Part shown: in pieces, positions 1-5,372 of the stretch
Position numbering within the stretch: the first letter of the stretch is position 1
Layout: the number at the start of each line of letters is the position of its first letter
DNA from: Actinomycetota bacterium
Lineage (GTDB): Bacteria > Actinomycetota > CADDZG01 > WHSQ01
Length of the DNA stretch: 6,975 nucleotides
NCBI GenBank assembly: GCA_013695055.1
Contig: JACDBF010000413.1
Span: 1 to 6,975, forward strand
Direction of reading: 5' to 3'
Notes under the pieces: generated by a model
The model's input: the letters and a program-made list of their open reading frames with translations, nothing else
Databases searched by the model: none
What the model was told of the DNA's origin: nothing
Made by a program: the position numbers and the translations under genes

Positions 1-265
1 ATCAGACACATGTAACGTCGTTCTGACGCTAGCGCGGATATGGTGCGGCGTGGTGACCGATCAGGTGCACTCGAAGGACGGCGCCGCCGAATGGGTTCTG
101 CCTCGCCTCCCAACTGAGCACCGACCGGTCCTCGCACGAGCACGCGCGATCTACCTCGATGACGAAGAGGATGGCTGGGATGATCTCCGACTAGAAGCCT
201 CCGCCTATGCAGAGCACGTCGCCGCGAAGATAGACCGGCTGCCCGGCGTCCACAGCGCTTCCTGA
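1..265 (+). CDS. AadA-like aminoglycoside nucleotidyltransferase, C-terminal part (5' end outside window)
   Basis: Only the last 87 codons are present; the frame is open to the left edge (codons from position 2) and ends with TGA at 263-265. The visible protein matches the helical C-terminal domain (DUF4111) of ANT(3'')/ANT(9) enzymes of the AadA type: an NVVLTLARIW helix, then SKDGAAEWVLPRLP, then HRPVLARARAIYL and an acidic stretch ending in a long helix. Enzymes of this family transfer AMP to streptomycin and spectinomycin in the cytoplasm. The catalytic N-terminal nucleotidyltransferase domain lies outside the window, so activity and substrate cannot be judged. GTG codons at 50 and 53 are internal, not starts, because homology continues upstream of them. 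Nothing mobile is visible beside it, so it looks like an intrinsic chromosomal copy. Confidence 0.85.
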   Translation, partial: SDTCNVVLTLARIWCGVVTDQVHSKDGAAEWVLPRLPTEHRPVLARARAIYLDDEEDGWDDLRLEASAYAEHVAAKIDRLPGVHSAS

Positions 266-461
266 TACCGGCACCCGCGTCCGAAAGCCGATCCCCACGC
301 CGGGCTTCCCAGCGTCCGACCGAGCTTCGGCACCGCATGTGCGGAGCGGCCCCATCAGGTAGTCGCCAGCCGATGCTCCGACAGGTGTTCTCCCCCTGAC
401 CTCTGATCAGTCGAGTTGGTCCGCGCTCTCCCCGCCGAAGGATCGACCGAAGGTGGTTCGA

Positions 462-478
462 AACCGCAGCGTGCGGTT
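462..478. terminator. GC-rich hairpin in the convergent gap between the nucleotidyltransferase and DUF1801 genes
   Basis: A perfect 7-bp stem, AACCGCA pairing with TGCGGTT, closes a 3-base loop. It lies 41 bases past the DUF1801 stop codon and about 200 bases past the nucleotidyltransferase stop. It has no T tract on either strand, so a role as a transcription terminator is only a guess from its place between two convergent genes. The rest of 266-519 shows only short dyads, such as CCGCA/TGCGG at about 333-344, and no convincing gene. Confidence 0.25.
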
Positions 479-519
479 GCGTGACTTACTCGGGAGCCAG
501 GCCTTGGCGGCGCCATCCC

Positions 520-882
520 TCACTTGTGGCGTGTCTCGACCTCCTCGATTCGCGCCTTGACAATCTTCTCAACGAGCGCGGCGGGCAGGGGCTTGTCCGC
601 CGTAAACCGAATTGTTCCTTTAGAAGTCTCGTAAGGCGCCAGCTCCTTGTTGTGAGCATCTATCACGCGCCCGCTGTAAGGAAAGAGACTGCAGTGCTTC
701 TTGAACGCGGCGAACCCCACAAGGGTTCGTCCCCGATACTTGAAGGTCGGCATCTGGTAGCTGATCGTCTCGGTCGTGTTGGGCGCGGCCGCCATGATCG
801 TCTTGCGGAGCTTCTCAAGAGCGGCCCGCGCCTCCTCTGGAACCTGAGAGAGGTAATCCTCGACGCTGCTTGGTCCGGCCAT
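520..882 (-). CDS. DUF1801 domain protein (YdhG/frataxin-like fold), 120 aa
   Basis: The protein is a complete single-domain DUF1801 member. Typical features are the N-terminal VEDYLSQVPEEARAALEKLR helix, the core ISYQMPTFKYRGRTLVGFAA, the FKKHCSLFPYSG segment, and the C-terminal GTIRFTADKPLPAALVEKIV with a final helix. Bacillus YdhG of this superfamily has been described as an iron chaperone; the role of most members is unknown, and a small-ligand or iron role here is inference. The start at 882 is chosen because AAGGAG lies just upstream; an in-frame ATG at 948 would add 22 residues with no family match. It is the last gene of a leftward run after DUF1761, with its own 180-base upstream gap, so it may have its own promoter. 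Confidence 0.9.
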   Translation of the reverse strand: MAGPSSVEDYLSQVPEEARAALEKLRKTIMAAAPNTTETISYQMPTFKYRGRTLVGFAAFKKHCSLFPYSGRVIDAHNKELAPYETSKGTIRFTADKPLPAALVEKIVKARIEEVETRHK

Positions 883-905
883 GTCCACTCTCCTTTCTGT
901 CGGCT

Positions 906-937
906 GAGACGTTAGTCGTCTCGTCACATTGTGAGAC
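906..937 (-). promoter_or_regulatory. Two mutually exclusive hairpins upstream of the DUF1801 gene
   Basis: Read on the minus strand, the arms are GTCTC (937-933), then GAGACG (922-917 and base 922 outward), then CGTCTC (911-906). The central GAGACG pairs perfectly with the 3' CGTCTC over a 5-base loop, or its GAGAC can pair with the 5' GTCTC over a 10-base loop. A second dyad, TCACA-T-TGTGA (924-934), sits inside the larger loop. The structure ends 23 bases before the start codon and does not include the Shine-Dalgarno. It could be a leader structure or a repressor operator; the sequence does not decide which. Confidence 0.3.
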
Positions 938-1062
938 TCCAAAATCATCGCTCCTGGTTTCCGGTCACCGAGGACGCAGCCTACGAAGGAGGACCTCCGG
1001 AGCCGGAATCCCAGCGGGCCGTCGTCACAGAACGGCAGCCGGTAGAAGCGGAACGATGAGCA

Positions 1063-1479
1063 TCAAGTCGGACCGGGATTCTTGCGCCAGACGCTCACAA
1101 CGACGGAGATCACCAGTAGCTTCAGGACCAGTCGCCGGCATGGATGGCGGCGAGCTTCGAGGAGACCTTTTCCCACATGATCGCGCCCGTCCAAAGCACG
1201 ACGGGGAATCCGATCCACAGTGCGAGTCCAAGCTGCAGCGCGCCCCTCCAGTCCGCGATATCGAGCCGCTCGGCAAGCCCGGCCACCACGGAGGCGACAA
1301 CGAGGCTCTGGACGGTCGACGGCCACCTTCCATGCGGGCGGCCTAGCATTGGATGCAGCGTCGGCGTAGGCGGGACTGAGCTCCGCAAGCTGTTTACCGA
1401 ACGCTATGTACCACACCGTGCTCACCACCAAGACGGCCACGGCCACCACAACAATGGCCAAGAGGTTCACATCGTTCAT
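1063..1479 (-). pseudogene. DUF1761 integral membrane protein, broken by two compensating frameshifts
   Basis: The start at 1479 (MNDVNLLAIVVVAVAVLVVS) follows a strong AAGGAGG. The first frame gives the N-terminal membrane helix with VWYIAFGKQLAELSP, as in DUF1761. Near 1311-1323 the family match jumps +1 to a second frame: VQSLVVASVVAGLAERL, then GALQLGLALWIGFPVVLW, then IMWEKVSSKLAAIHAGDW. That frame hits TGA at 1122-1124, where the match returns to the first frame with LKLLVISVVVSVWR, ending at 1063. The composite, about 139 residues with four hydrophobic segments, is a full-length DUF1761 protein. The family has no known function. Net indel length restores frame, so either two sequencing errors or a decaying gene fits. 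It lies 84 bases after the DUF4287-SRPBCC gene on the same strand, possibly co-transcribed. Confidence 0.8.
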
Positions 1480-1563
1480 CAAGTCCTCCTTCACTTGCAG
1501 TGTCAGCGGGAGCCTTTCCTTGGATTCGTCGCTGGACCCGACAGTCGCTCGGCCGGACTGGCA

Positions 1564-2095
1564 TTACGACCCTAAGAACGACCCAAGCTCGGCCAGTCGC
1601 TCCTTCCACATGGCTTTCGTCACGTGGGCCTCGTCAGCATCGGCCAGCCGGTCATGTGCCACCGCGACCATCGATTTCGATGGCCCTTTGTCGATGAAGC
1701 CGATTCACCCGCGTCGACCCGTCCTCCCAATCGAAGCGCGCCGAGCGGCCCGGCCGCGAGGTCCGCAGCGACATCCTCCCGTCCGTGAGCCACTTCTCTC
1801 GCTGGCGTGCGTTGACGAATGCGTCGAAGAGGCGCTCGACGGGCACCGCCACAGTCTTGCTCGCGCTCACCTCGAACGTGCCGTCCGGGCGCACGCCCGC
1901 AGGGCGCAGCCCGCGCGCCTGCTCGTATTCGACGATGAGCTTCTGGGCCCACCACTTGCTGACGTCGTGCTCGCCCATGAGCCAGCCGGCGATCTCTCGG
2001 TACCGACGGCCCGGTGCACCCCACGCGTCGAGTAATGCAAACCACTCGGCCCGGTCTCGTCCAGTCGCGCGCCGTACCGCGTCAATCGTTCCCAT
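1564..2095 (-). pseudogene. DUF4287 plus SRPBCC (AHSA1-like) fusion protein, with one frameshift
   Basis: The start at 2095 is preceded by GAGGAGG at ideal spacing; an in-frame ATG at 2131 lacks support. Residues 1-60 are a DUF4287 domain: TGRDRAEWFALLDAWGA, then YREIAGWLMGEHDVSKWWAQ and YEQARGLRP. From about residue 70 comes an SRPBCC/START-fold domain: FEVSASKTVAVPVERLFDAF, then WLTDGRMSLRTS and RFDWEDGSTRVN. The first frame then leaves the family and stops at about 1652. Near 1699-1708 the match moves +1 to GFIDKGPSKSMVAVAHDRLA, then KAMWKERLAELGSFLGS and a stop at 1564-1566. That is exactly the expected SRPBCC C-terminal helix. The composite is about 176 residues. SRPBCC proteins form a hydrophobic ligand pocket; the substrate is unknown. 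The gene is either interrupted or carries an indel error. Confidence 0.8.
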
Positions 2096-2456
2096 CACAA
2101 CCTCCTCGTTGGAGAACAACAGATCGTCCATTCAGACGAGGCCCGGGTGGAAGACTCATCGGTCCCCGCCTGGGCCGGATGGGTCAGGCTTTTGTTCCGG
2201 CCCCAACAGTCTCATCCAGCAGGCACCCAACGCATGGGTCGCGTAAAACGAGCCCAGGTGGATCCACTTGGACGTGCCTGCGACCGAGGTCAGGGGCCTA
2301 AATCAAGTTTGGCACCGCTCTCGTTGCTGGCATCGATATGGCCCATTGCAGTGACCTAACCACGGAAGGCAGTAATCGACTGCGCTACCCGTCCAAGGAC
2401 GATGGAGGTGAGGGCGTCGTCGCACGTCTTGAAGGTAACGGGCCCCGCATGGTGCT
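2096..2456. other. Gene-poor interval between the cupin and DUF4287-SRPBCC genes
   Basis: About 360 bases with no convincing gene. It should hold the promoter of the leftward DUF4287-SRPBCC gene and the 3' region of the leftward cupin gene. It contains one strong inverted repeat (listed separately). Two short open stretches run here: a + strand frame from ATG 2338 to TAG 2475, and a minus-strand frame just past the cupin stop. Neither has a recognisable family or a good start. No tRNA, terminator T tract or repeat array is visible. Confidence 0.5.
2172..2203. repeat. Perfect 8-bp inverted repeat upstream of the DUF4287-SRPBCC gene
   Basis: GGGCCGGA at 2172-2179 is the exact reverse complement of TCCGGCCC at 2196-2203, with a 16-base spacer. 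It lies 77 bases upstream of the start at 2095. It may be an operator or a leader stem-loop, or the end of a terminator for the cupin transcript; there is no T tract, so the terminator option is weak. Confidence 0.35.
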
Positions 2457-2822
2457 CTATGAACCCTTCGCGTAGTCCTCAACAGAGCGCGTCTCAAACT
2501 CGAAAGCTACATAATCTTCGTCGCCAACGACCCACGCATCGTGTCCGGGCTCGATCACATAGGCGTTGCCCGGACCGACCTCACTTTCCGTCCCGTCTTC
2601 ATGGGTCACGTGCAGCCGTCCTGATTGAACAACGCCCACATGGCGGGCCTGGCAACTGTCGGTTCCAGCGACCGGTTTGATGCACTCGGACCATTTCCAA
2701 CCGGGTTGAAAGGTAAATCGGGCGGCCGTCGTGCTACCCATTCTCACGATGTCGATCTTCGTTCTCTCTGGCGTTCGCACCTCATCAGGTGCGTCGAAGC
2801 CACCTGTCTCTATTCCGGCCAT
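2457..2822 (-). CDS. Single-domain cupin protein, 121 aa
   Basis: A complete small cupin of the actinobacterial type that begins with a conserved FDAPDEVRTPERTKIDIV segment. The beta-barrel core follows: FQPGWKWSECIKPVAGTDSC, then HVGVVQSGRLHVTHEDGTE, then GPGNAYVIEPGHDAWVVGDE. The first cupin motif keeps a histidine (ARHVGVV), but the canonical HxH and Glu pattern is incomplete. The later PGHDAW histidine could add a ligand, so metal binding is possible but unproven. No reaction can be assigned. The start at 2822 follows AAAGGAG; an in-frame ATG at 2852 has no ribosome binding site and lies in the 51-base gap after the upstream gene. It is probably co-transcribed with the SCO4226-like gene before it. 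Confidence 0.88.
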   Translation of the reverse strand: MAGIETGGFDAPDEVRTPERTKIDIVRMGSTTAARFTFQPGWKWSECIKPVAGTDSCQARHVGVVQSGRLHVTHEDGTESEVGPGNAYVIEPGHDAWVVGDEDYVAFEFETRSVEDYAKGS

Positions 2823-2873
2823 GCCCTGCTCCTTTCTCTCAGCATCGCTCATGGCGGCCCGGAAGGACCAGAT

Positions 2874-3122
2874 CTAGGCTTGGACGGGGACCTCGTAGAC
2901 CTCGTCTGCGGGGTGCCCTGCCCTCTCGTGGATCTTCTTAACTGCCTCGGCGTTGGGCGCCTCCGACAAGCAGAAAACCACGCCGGTCTCAGGATCGGCC
3001 CACGCGTGCTTAAAGTTCACGCCTTCCTCGTCCTGTATGTCAAGATCGGCCTGGTGAGCCTCCATGAGGGCGTCGGGCGTAATCCCTTGCATCCCTCTGT
3101 GGACGTCCATGAACTCTGCCAT
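2874..3122 (-). CDS. SCO4226-family nickel-binding protein (DUF4242), 82 aa
   Basis: The sequence closely fits the DUF4242/SCO4226 family of small ferredoxin-like alpha/beta proteins. Typical segments are MAEFMDVHRGMQGITPDAL, then AHQADLDIQDEEGVNFKHAW, then GVVFCLSEAPNAEAVKKIHE and AGHPADEVYEV. Streptomyces coelicolor SCO4226 is known to bind nickel as a dimer. Histidines at residues 8, 23, 39, 65 and 70 are candidate ligands, but I cannot assign the site from sequence alone. The start at 3122 is supported by GGAGG five bases upstream; a longer frame from 3170 adds a stretch unlike the family. It is the first gene of a leftward pair with the cupin, and divergent from the LysE-type exporter. 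Confidence 0.92.
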   Translation of the reverse strand: MAEFMDVHRGMQGITPDALMEAHQADLDIQDEEGVNFKHAWADPETGVVFCLSEAPNAEAVKKIHERAGHPADEVYEVPVQA

Positions 3123-3403
3123 TGCTCCTCCATTCTGTCCGCCCCCAGTGCTTACCACCCGGGCAGGCAAAGGGCAAGAGAAACCTGGTCGAGAGGAGGT
3201 CGAGGCTCCTCACCCGCCGAGACGGTGAGGTACTCACCGACCTCGACTTGCTGCATCAGGGGAAGAACCAGCACGCCGCGTTTAATATGTTGCTCGAGTC
3301 CGAAAGGCTGACCCTCCCGGCCGGCCTCGGAGTAGGGCCATTCGCACAGCGGGGGCCCGTGTGATGTCGCCGCTCACAATGCTGCCATCCTAGGAGGGGC
3401 GCC
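3123..3403. promoter_or_regulatory. Divergent intergenic region between the SCO4226-like and LysE genes
   Basis: This 281-base gap separates two divergent starts, so it must contain both promoters, but I find no clear -35/-10 pair. Both strands carry open frames across most of it (+ to TGA near 3362; minus 3373 to 3152), with GC-rich third codon positions in either direction. Neither matches a family I know and neither has a good start. It may hold a gene remnant. Confidence 0.35.
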
Positions 3404-4015
3404 GTGAGCATCGAGTTTCTGTTGACCTCGATTATTGTTGTCGCCACACCCGGCACCGGGGTTCTCTATACGCTGACCGCCGGGCTGTCGCGCGGCGCCC
3501 GCGCAAGCACCGTCGCCGCGGTCGGATGCACGCTTGGGATCCTTCCGCACATGGTCGCGGCTATCACAGGTCTCGCGGCACTACTACACACGAGCGCGTT
3601 GGCATTCCAAATCCTGAAGTACCTGGGCGTTGCCTATCTTCTCTACATGGCGTGGAGCACGCTGAGGGACAAGGACTCGCCAACCGTGGATGAGGAGATC
3701 GCCCCTCCGTCAGTAGCCAGAGTGATCAGCTCCGGCATCCTGATCAACATCCTCAATCCCAAACTCACGATTTTCTTCTTCGCATTCTTGCCTCAGTTCG
3801 TGAGCACGAATGAGCCGAGCGCATCCGTACGGATGTTGGAGCTGAGCGCCGTTTTCATGCTGTTGACCTTCGTCGTCTTCGTCGGCTATGGGGTGTTCGC
3901 CGCCTCGGTTCGCAAGCACGTAATCTCACGTCCTCGCGGCTTGACCTGGATGCGGCGTGTTTTCGCTGGCTCTTTTGCCGCGCTCAGCGTCAGACTTGCG
4001 TTCACTGATCGGTGA
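3404..4015 (+). CDS. LysE/RhtB-family amino-acid exporter, 203 aa
   Basis: A full-length inner-membrane translocator of the LysE superfamily, which exports amino acids or their analogues using the proton gradient. The start is GTG at 3404, preceded by AGGAGG at a 6-7 base gap. Six hydrophobic segments are visible: residues about 3-25, 38-62, 67-87, 108-133, 143-168 and 185-200. The first holds the family signature as ATPGTG (usual TPGP-G). The third reads FQILKYLGVAYLLYMAW, and the fourth carries the strongly conserved NPKLTIFFFAFLPQFV. The C-terminus ends in the usual short amphipathic helix. The substrate cannot be told from the sequence. It stands alone on the plus strand, with a 300-base structured 3' region before the convergent VOC gene. 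Confidence 0.95.
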   Translation: MSIEFLLTSIIVVATPGTGVLYTLTAGLSRGARASTVAAVGCTLGILPHMVAAITGLAALLHTSALAFQILKYLGVAYLLYMAWSTLRDKDSPTVDEEIAPPSVARVISSGILINILNPKLTIFFFAFLPQFVSTNEPSASVRMLELSAVFMLLTFVVFVGYGVFAASVRKHVISRPRGLTWMRRVFAGSFAALSVRLAFTDR

Positions 4016-4096
4016 TGGGTTTCCCCGCCTTGCCCACCCGCTGTCACTTCGAAGCTTGGGTTTAGGGAAACACTAGCTTCTCAGTCACACTAGGAA

Positions 4097-4139
4097 CGAG
4101 CTTCGGGAAGGCTCGAAATCTTCCGAGCAGCTCGAAATC
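4097..4139. repeat. Four alternating complementary arms and a 10-base direct repeat
   Basis: The 5-base arms are CGAGC (4097-4101), GCTCG (4111-4115), CGAGC (4124-4128) and GCTCG (4130-4134). Arm 2 can pair with arm 1 (9-base loop) or arm 3 (8-base loop), giving alternative hairpins. GCTCGAAATC occurs exactly at 4111-4120 and 4130-4139, 19 bases apart, followed by a short GAAATC repeat. The element begins about 80 bases downstream of the LysE stop codon. Confidence 0.4.
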
Positions 4140-4175
4140 GAAATCGCGGGAGTCTTGAGAACAACCCCTCAACTT

Positions 4176-4202
4176 GGGAAGGGGGGTTCCCGGGGTATCG
4201 GG
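4176..4202 (+). other. Potential G-quadruplex motif in the 3' region of the LysE gene
   Basis: Four plus-strand G tracts of 3, 6, 4 and 3 bases are separated by loops of 2 (AA), 5 (TTCCC) and 4 (TATC) bases. This fits the usual G3+N1-7 quadruplex pattern. It would lie in the LysE mRNA, about 160 bases after the stop codon. A competing GGGAA/TTCCC hairpin uses the same bases, so folding is uncertain. Confidence 0.45.
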
Positions 4203-4214
4203 ATAGAGATTCCA

Positions 4215-4240
4215 CCCCCCAACCCGCGCACCCCTGGCCC
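4215..4240 (-). other. Potential G-quadruplex motif in the 3' region of the VOC gene
   Basis: The plus strand has C tracts of 6, 3, 4 and 3 bases with loops of 2 (AA), 5 (GCGCA) and 3 (TGG). On the minus strand this is a G3+N1-7 motif. It would be transcribed in the leftward VOC mRNA, about 75 bases past its stop codon. It lies only 12 bases from the plus-strand motif, on the opposite strand. Confidence 0.45.
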
Positions 4241-4315
4241 ATGGGGGAGGGGTCCTCGCTTCTTGCAAAGGTTCGCTTCCGCCCCTGTGAGATCACGGGA
4301 TTCAGACGCGGCTTA

Positions 4316-4714
4316 TCAACCTCTCTTGTCGCCGACAGGGGCTGCCCACTCCGGGCGCCTTATCAGACAGAACGTATGACCTTGCGGGTCGGCGTACACC
4401 CGCTTTCCACGCGACAGACGACGGGCCCCCAGCTCAAGAACCTGTGGCTCGGCCACTTCGATGTCGTCGACCATGATGTCGAGGTGGAGCTGCTGCTGGT
4501 GATCGGGGTCGGGCCACTGCGGTGGCTGATGGTCGGGTGCGAGCTGGAATGCGATGCCCGACGATCGATCGTTGGTCGCGATCACAACCCAGTCCTCCTC
4601 TTGCCAGACGATGGGCACCCCGATGAGGTCTGCATAGAAGGCTGCGAGCGCCGCGGGATCGCGGCAGTCGATGACCACGTGGTGGAGGGTCCGATCATCG
4701 GTCAATCGTGCCAC
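4316..4714 (-). CDS. VOC-superfamily (glyoxalase-like) protein, 132 aa
   Basis: A single-chain VOC protein with the paired beta-alpha-beta-beta-beta layout. The first module is LHHVVIDCRDPAALAAFYAD and LIGVPIVW. The second is LHLDIMVDDIEVAEPQVLEL and GARRL, ending in YADPQGHTFCLIRR. The metal-ligand Glu common in glyoxalase I and dioxygenases (NEF in the last strand) is replaced by GHTF, as in many actinobacterial Glyoxalase_6-type members. A binding role, for example drug or metabolite sequestration, is as likely as catalysis. The start is GTG at 4714 without a clear Shine-Dalgarno; TTG at 4705 is an alternative and would shorten it by three residues. It is convergent with the LysE gene and has no same-strand neighbour nearby. 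Confidence 0.88.
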   Translation of the reverse strand: MARLTDDRTLHHVVIDCRDPAALAAFYADLIGVPIVWQEEDWVVIATNDRSSGIAFQLAPDHQPPQWPDPDHQQQLHLDIMVDDIEVAEPQVLELGARRLSRGKRVYADPQGHTFCLIRRPEWAAPVGDKRG

Positions 4715-5085
4715 GCAAACGACCCGGCGTCCGTAGTCGAGCTGCTTCGAGGCGATTGCCCCGGCAGGATCAGAAGCCGCACGCCGGCAGGCGCAGGGTT
4801 GGGCTTGCTGGATCCCGACGGTCCGGGTCGTGGACCCATCCTCATCTATCCCGAATGCTCTATGCCAACGGCAAGGTCATAACGCCTCTCTCAAAGCCAA
4901 GCCTGATGAGACTCGGGTCGACAAGAGAACCGGTGAATCAAACCCGTGCGTTTCGAGCCCGATGCCGCTATCCACTTCGAAGGAGACGGCGGAGTGGCCT
5001 AGGGGACCAAGTTCGTTCGTCGTGGCGACACGGGACGCTCACCCCCACAGTCGGGTCATCCTCAGACAAGGGCGGAGAGACCAAG
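4715..5085. other. Intergenic interval between the VOC and small secreted-protein genes
   Basis: About 370 bases lying between two divergent starts, so both promoters should be here. I see no clear -35/-10 pair. Open frames exist on both strands because stops are rare in GC-rich DNA. The plus-strand frame here reads as an arginine-rich, low-complexity protein typical of non-coding frames. A minus-strand frame at about 4887-5040 has moderately GC-rich third positions but no recognisable family or start. Confidence 0.4.
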
Positions 5086-5357
5086 ATGGCCATGGGTTGG
5101 GTATCGAAGCGCCTTCATCGGAGCCGCGTTGCTGACCCTCCCATCAACCGAGGCCATCCTATCCCCGAGACGCATCCGCATCGTCAACGCCGAGACAGAG
5201 ACCCCCGGCGACGGTGTCCCAATCTTGCATCGACCGCGACTCCGATCTCGTTCCCTCAGGCGCGGGGTCTCGCGCAGCGACGTCGATCTGGCTGTCCCGT
5301 GAGCAGCAGGAGCAAAGCCCTCAAGGAAGCGGGTACTACTTCAAGCAAGCAAGATAA
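5086..5357 (+). pseudogene. Small secreted protein of unknown family, apparently frameshifted twice
   Basis: ATG at 5086 follows GGAGAG six bases upstream and begins MAMGWVSKR. Near 5108-5114 a +1 shift leads into AFIGAALLTLPSTEA, giving a textbook signal peptide: basic start, hydrophobic core, small residues at the cut site. That second frame continues ILSPRRIRIVNAETETPGDG with strongly GC-rich third codon positions. Somewhere near 5200-5226 a second +1 shift leads to CIDRDSDLVPSGAGSRAATS and onward to YYFKQAR, with TAA at 5355-5357. That last frame is also GC-rich at third positions. The composite would be about 90 residues. I recognise no family; the call rests on the signal peptide, codon bias and the tidy convergent end against the beta-propeller gene. 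The continuous frame from 4708 to 5463 here is a poor protein by composition. Confidence 0.4.
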
Positions 5358-5368
5358 GGGGCCCCTTA
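5355..5368. terminator. Perfect 14-base palindrome between convergent stop codons
   Basis: TAAGGGGCCCCTTA is a perfect palindrome. It begins at the TAA that ends the proposed small secreted gene and lies four bases beyond the stop of the leftward beta-propeller gene (5373-5375). As RNA it can fold as a 5-bp stem with a GGCC loop on both strands. On the minus strand it is followed by a moderately T-rich stretch (TCTTGCTTGCTTG). A shared bidirectional terminator is plausible, though the hairpin is short. Confidence 0.4.
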
Positions 5369-5372
5369 ACCA

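Larger units (their letters stand above)
4016..4315. other. Structured convergent 3' junction between the LysE and VOC genes
   Basis: About 300 bases with no credible gene, lying between two convergent stop codons. It is unusually rich in foldable sequence: alternating CGAGC/GCTCG arms at 4097-4134, G-tracts on the plus strand at 4176-4202, C-tracts (G-tracts on the minus strand) at 4215-4240, and further G-runs at 4243-4252. GGGAA/TTCCC (4176-4191) and GGGGGGT/ACCCCCC (4181-4220) can also form hairpins. It presumably ends both transcripts. No classic stem plus T tract is present. Confidence 0.5.

Noticed and set aside
481..915. A 144-codon open frame on the plus strand
   Set aside because: It is antisense to the DUF1801 gene, which is supported by homology and a ribosome binding site.
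2338..2475. A 45-codon plus-strand frame with protein-like composition
   Set aside because: No ribosome binding site or family is recognised, and its end overlaps the cupin gene on the other strand.
3122..3364. An 80-codon open frame on the plus strand and an overlapping minus-strand frame (3373-3152)
   Set aside because: Both have GC-rich third positions, but neither has a known family or a convincing start, so strand and reality cannot be decided.
4241..4882. A 213-codon open frame on the plus strand
   Set aside because: It is antisense to the VOC gene, which has a clear family match; the plus frame is a mirror of its GC-rich codons.
4920..4970. A tRNA-like stretch on the minus strand containing GGTTTGATTC
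   Set aside because: The T-loop consensus is wrong, the T stem has a mismatch, and no acceptor stem or anticodon arm can be built.
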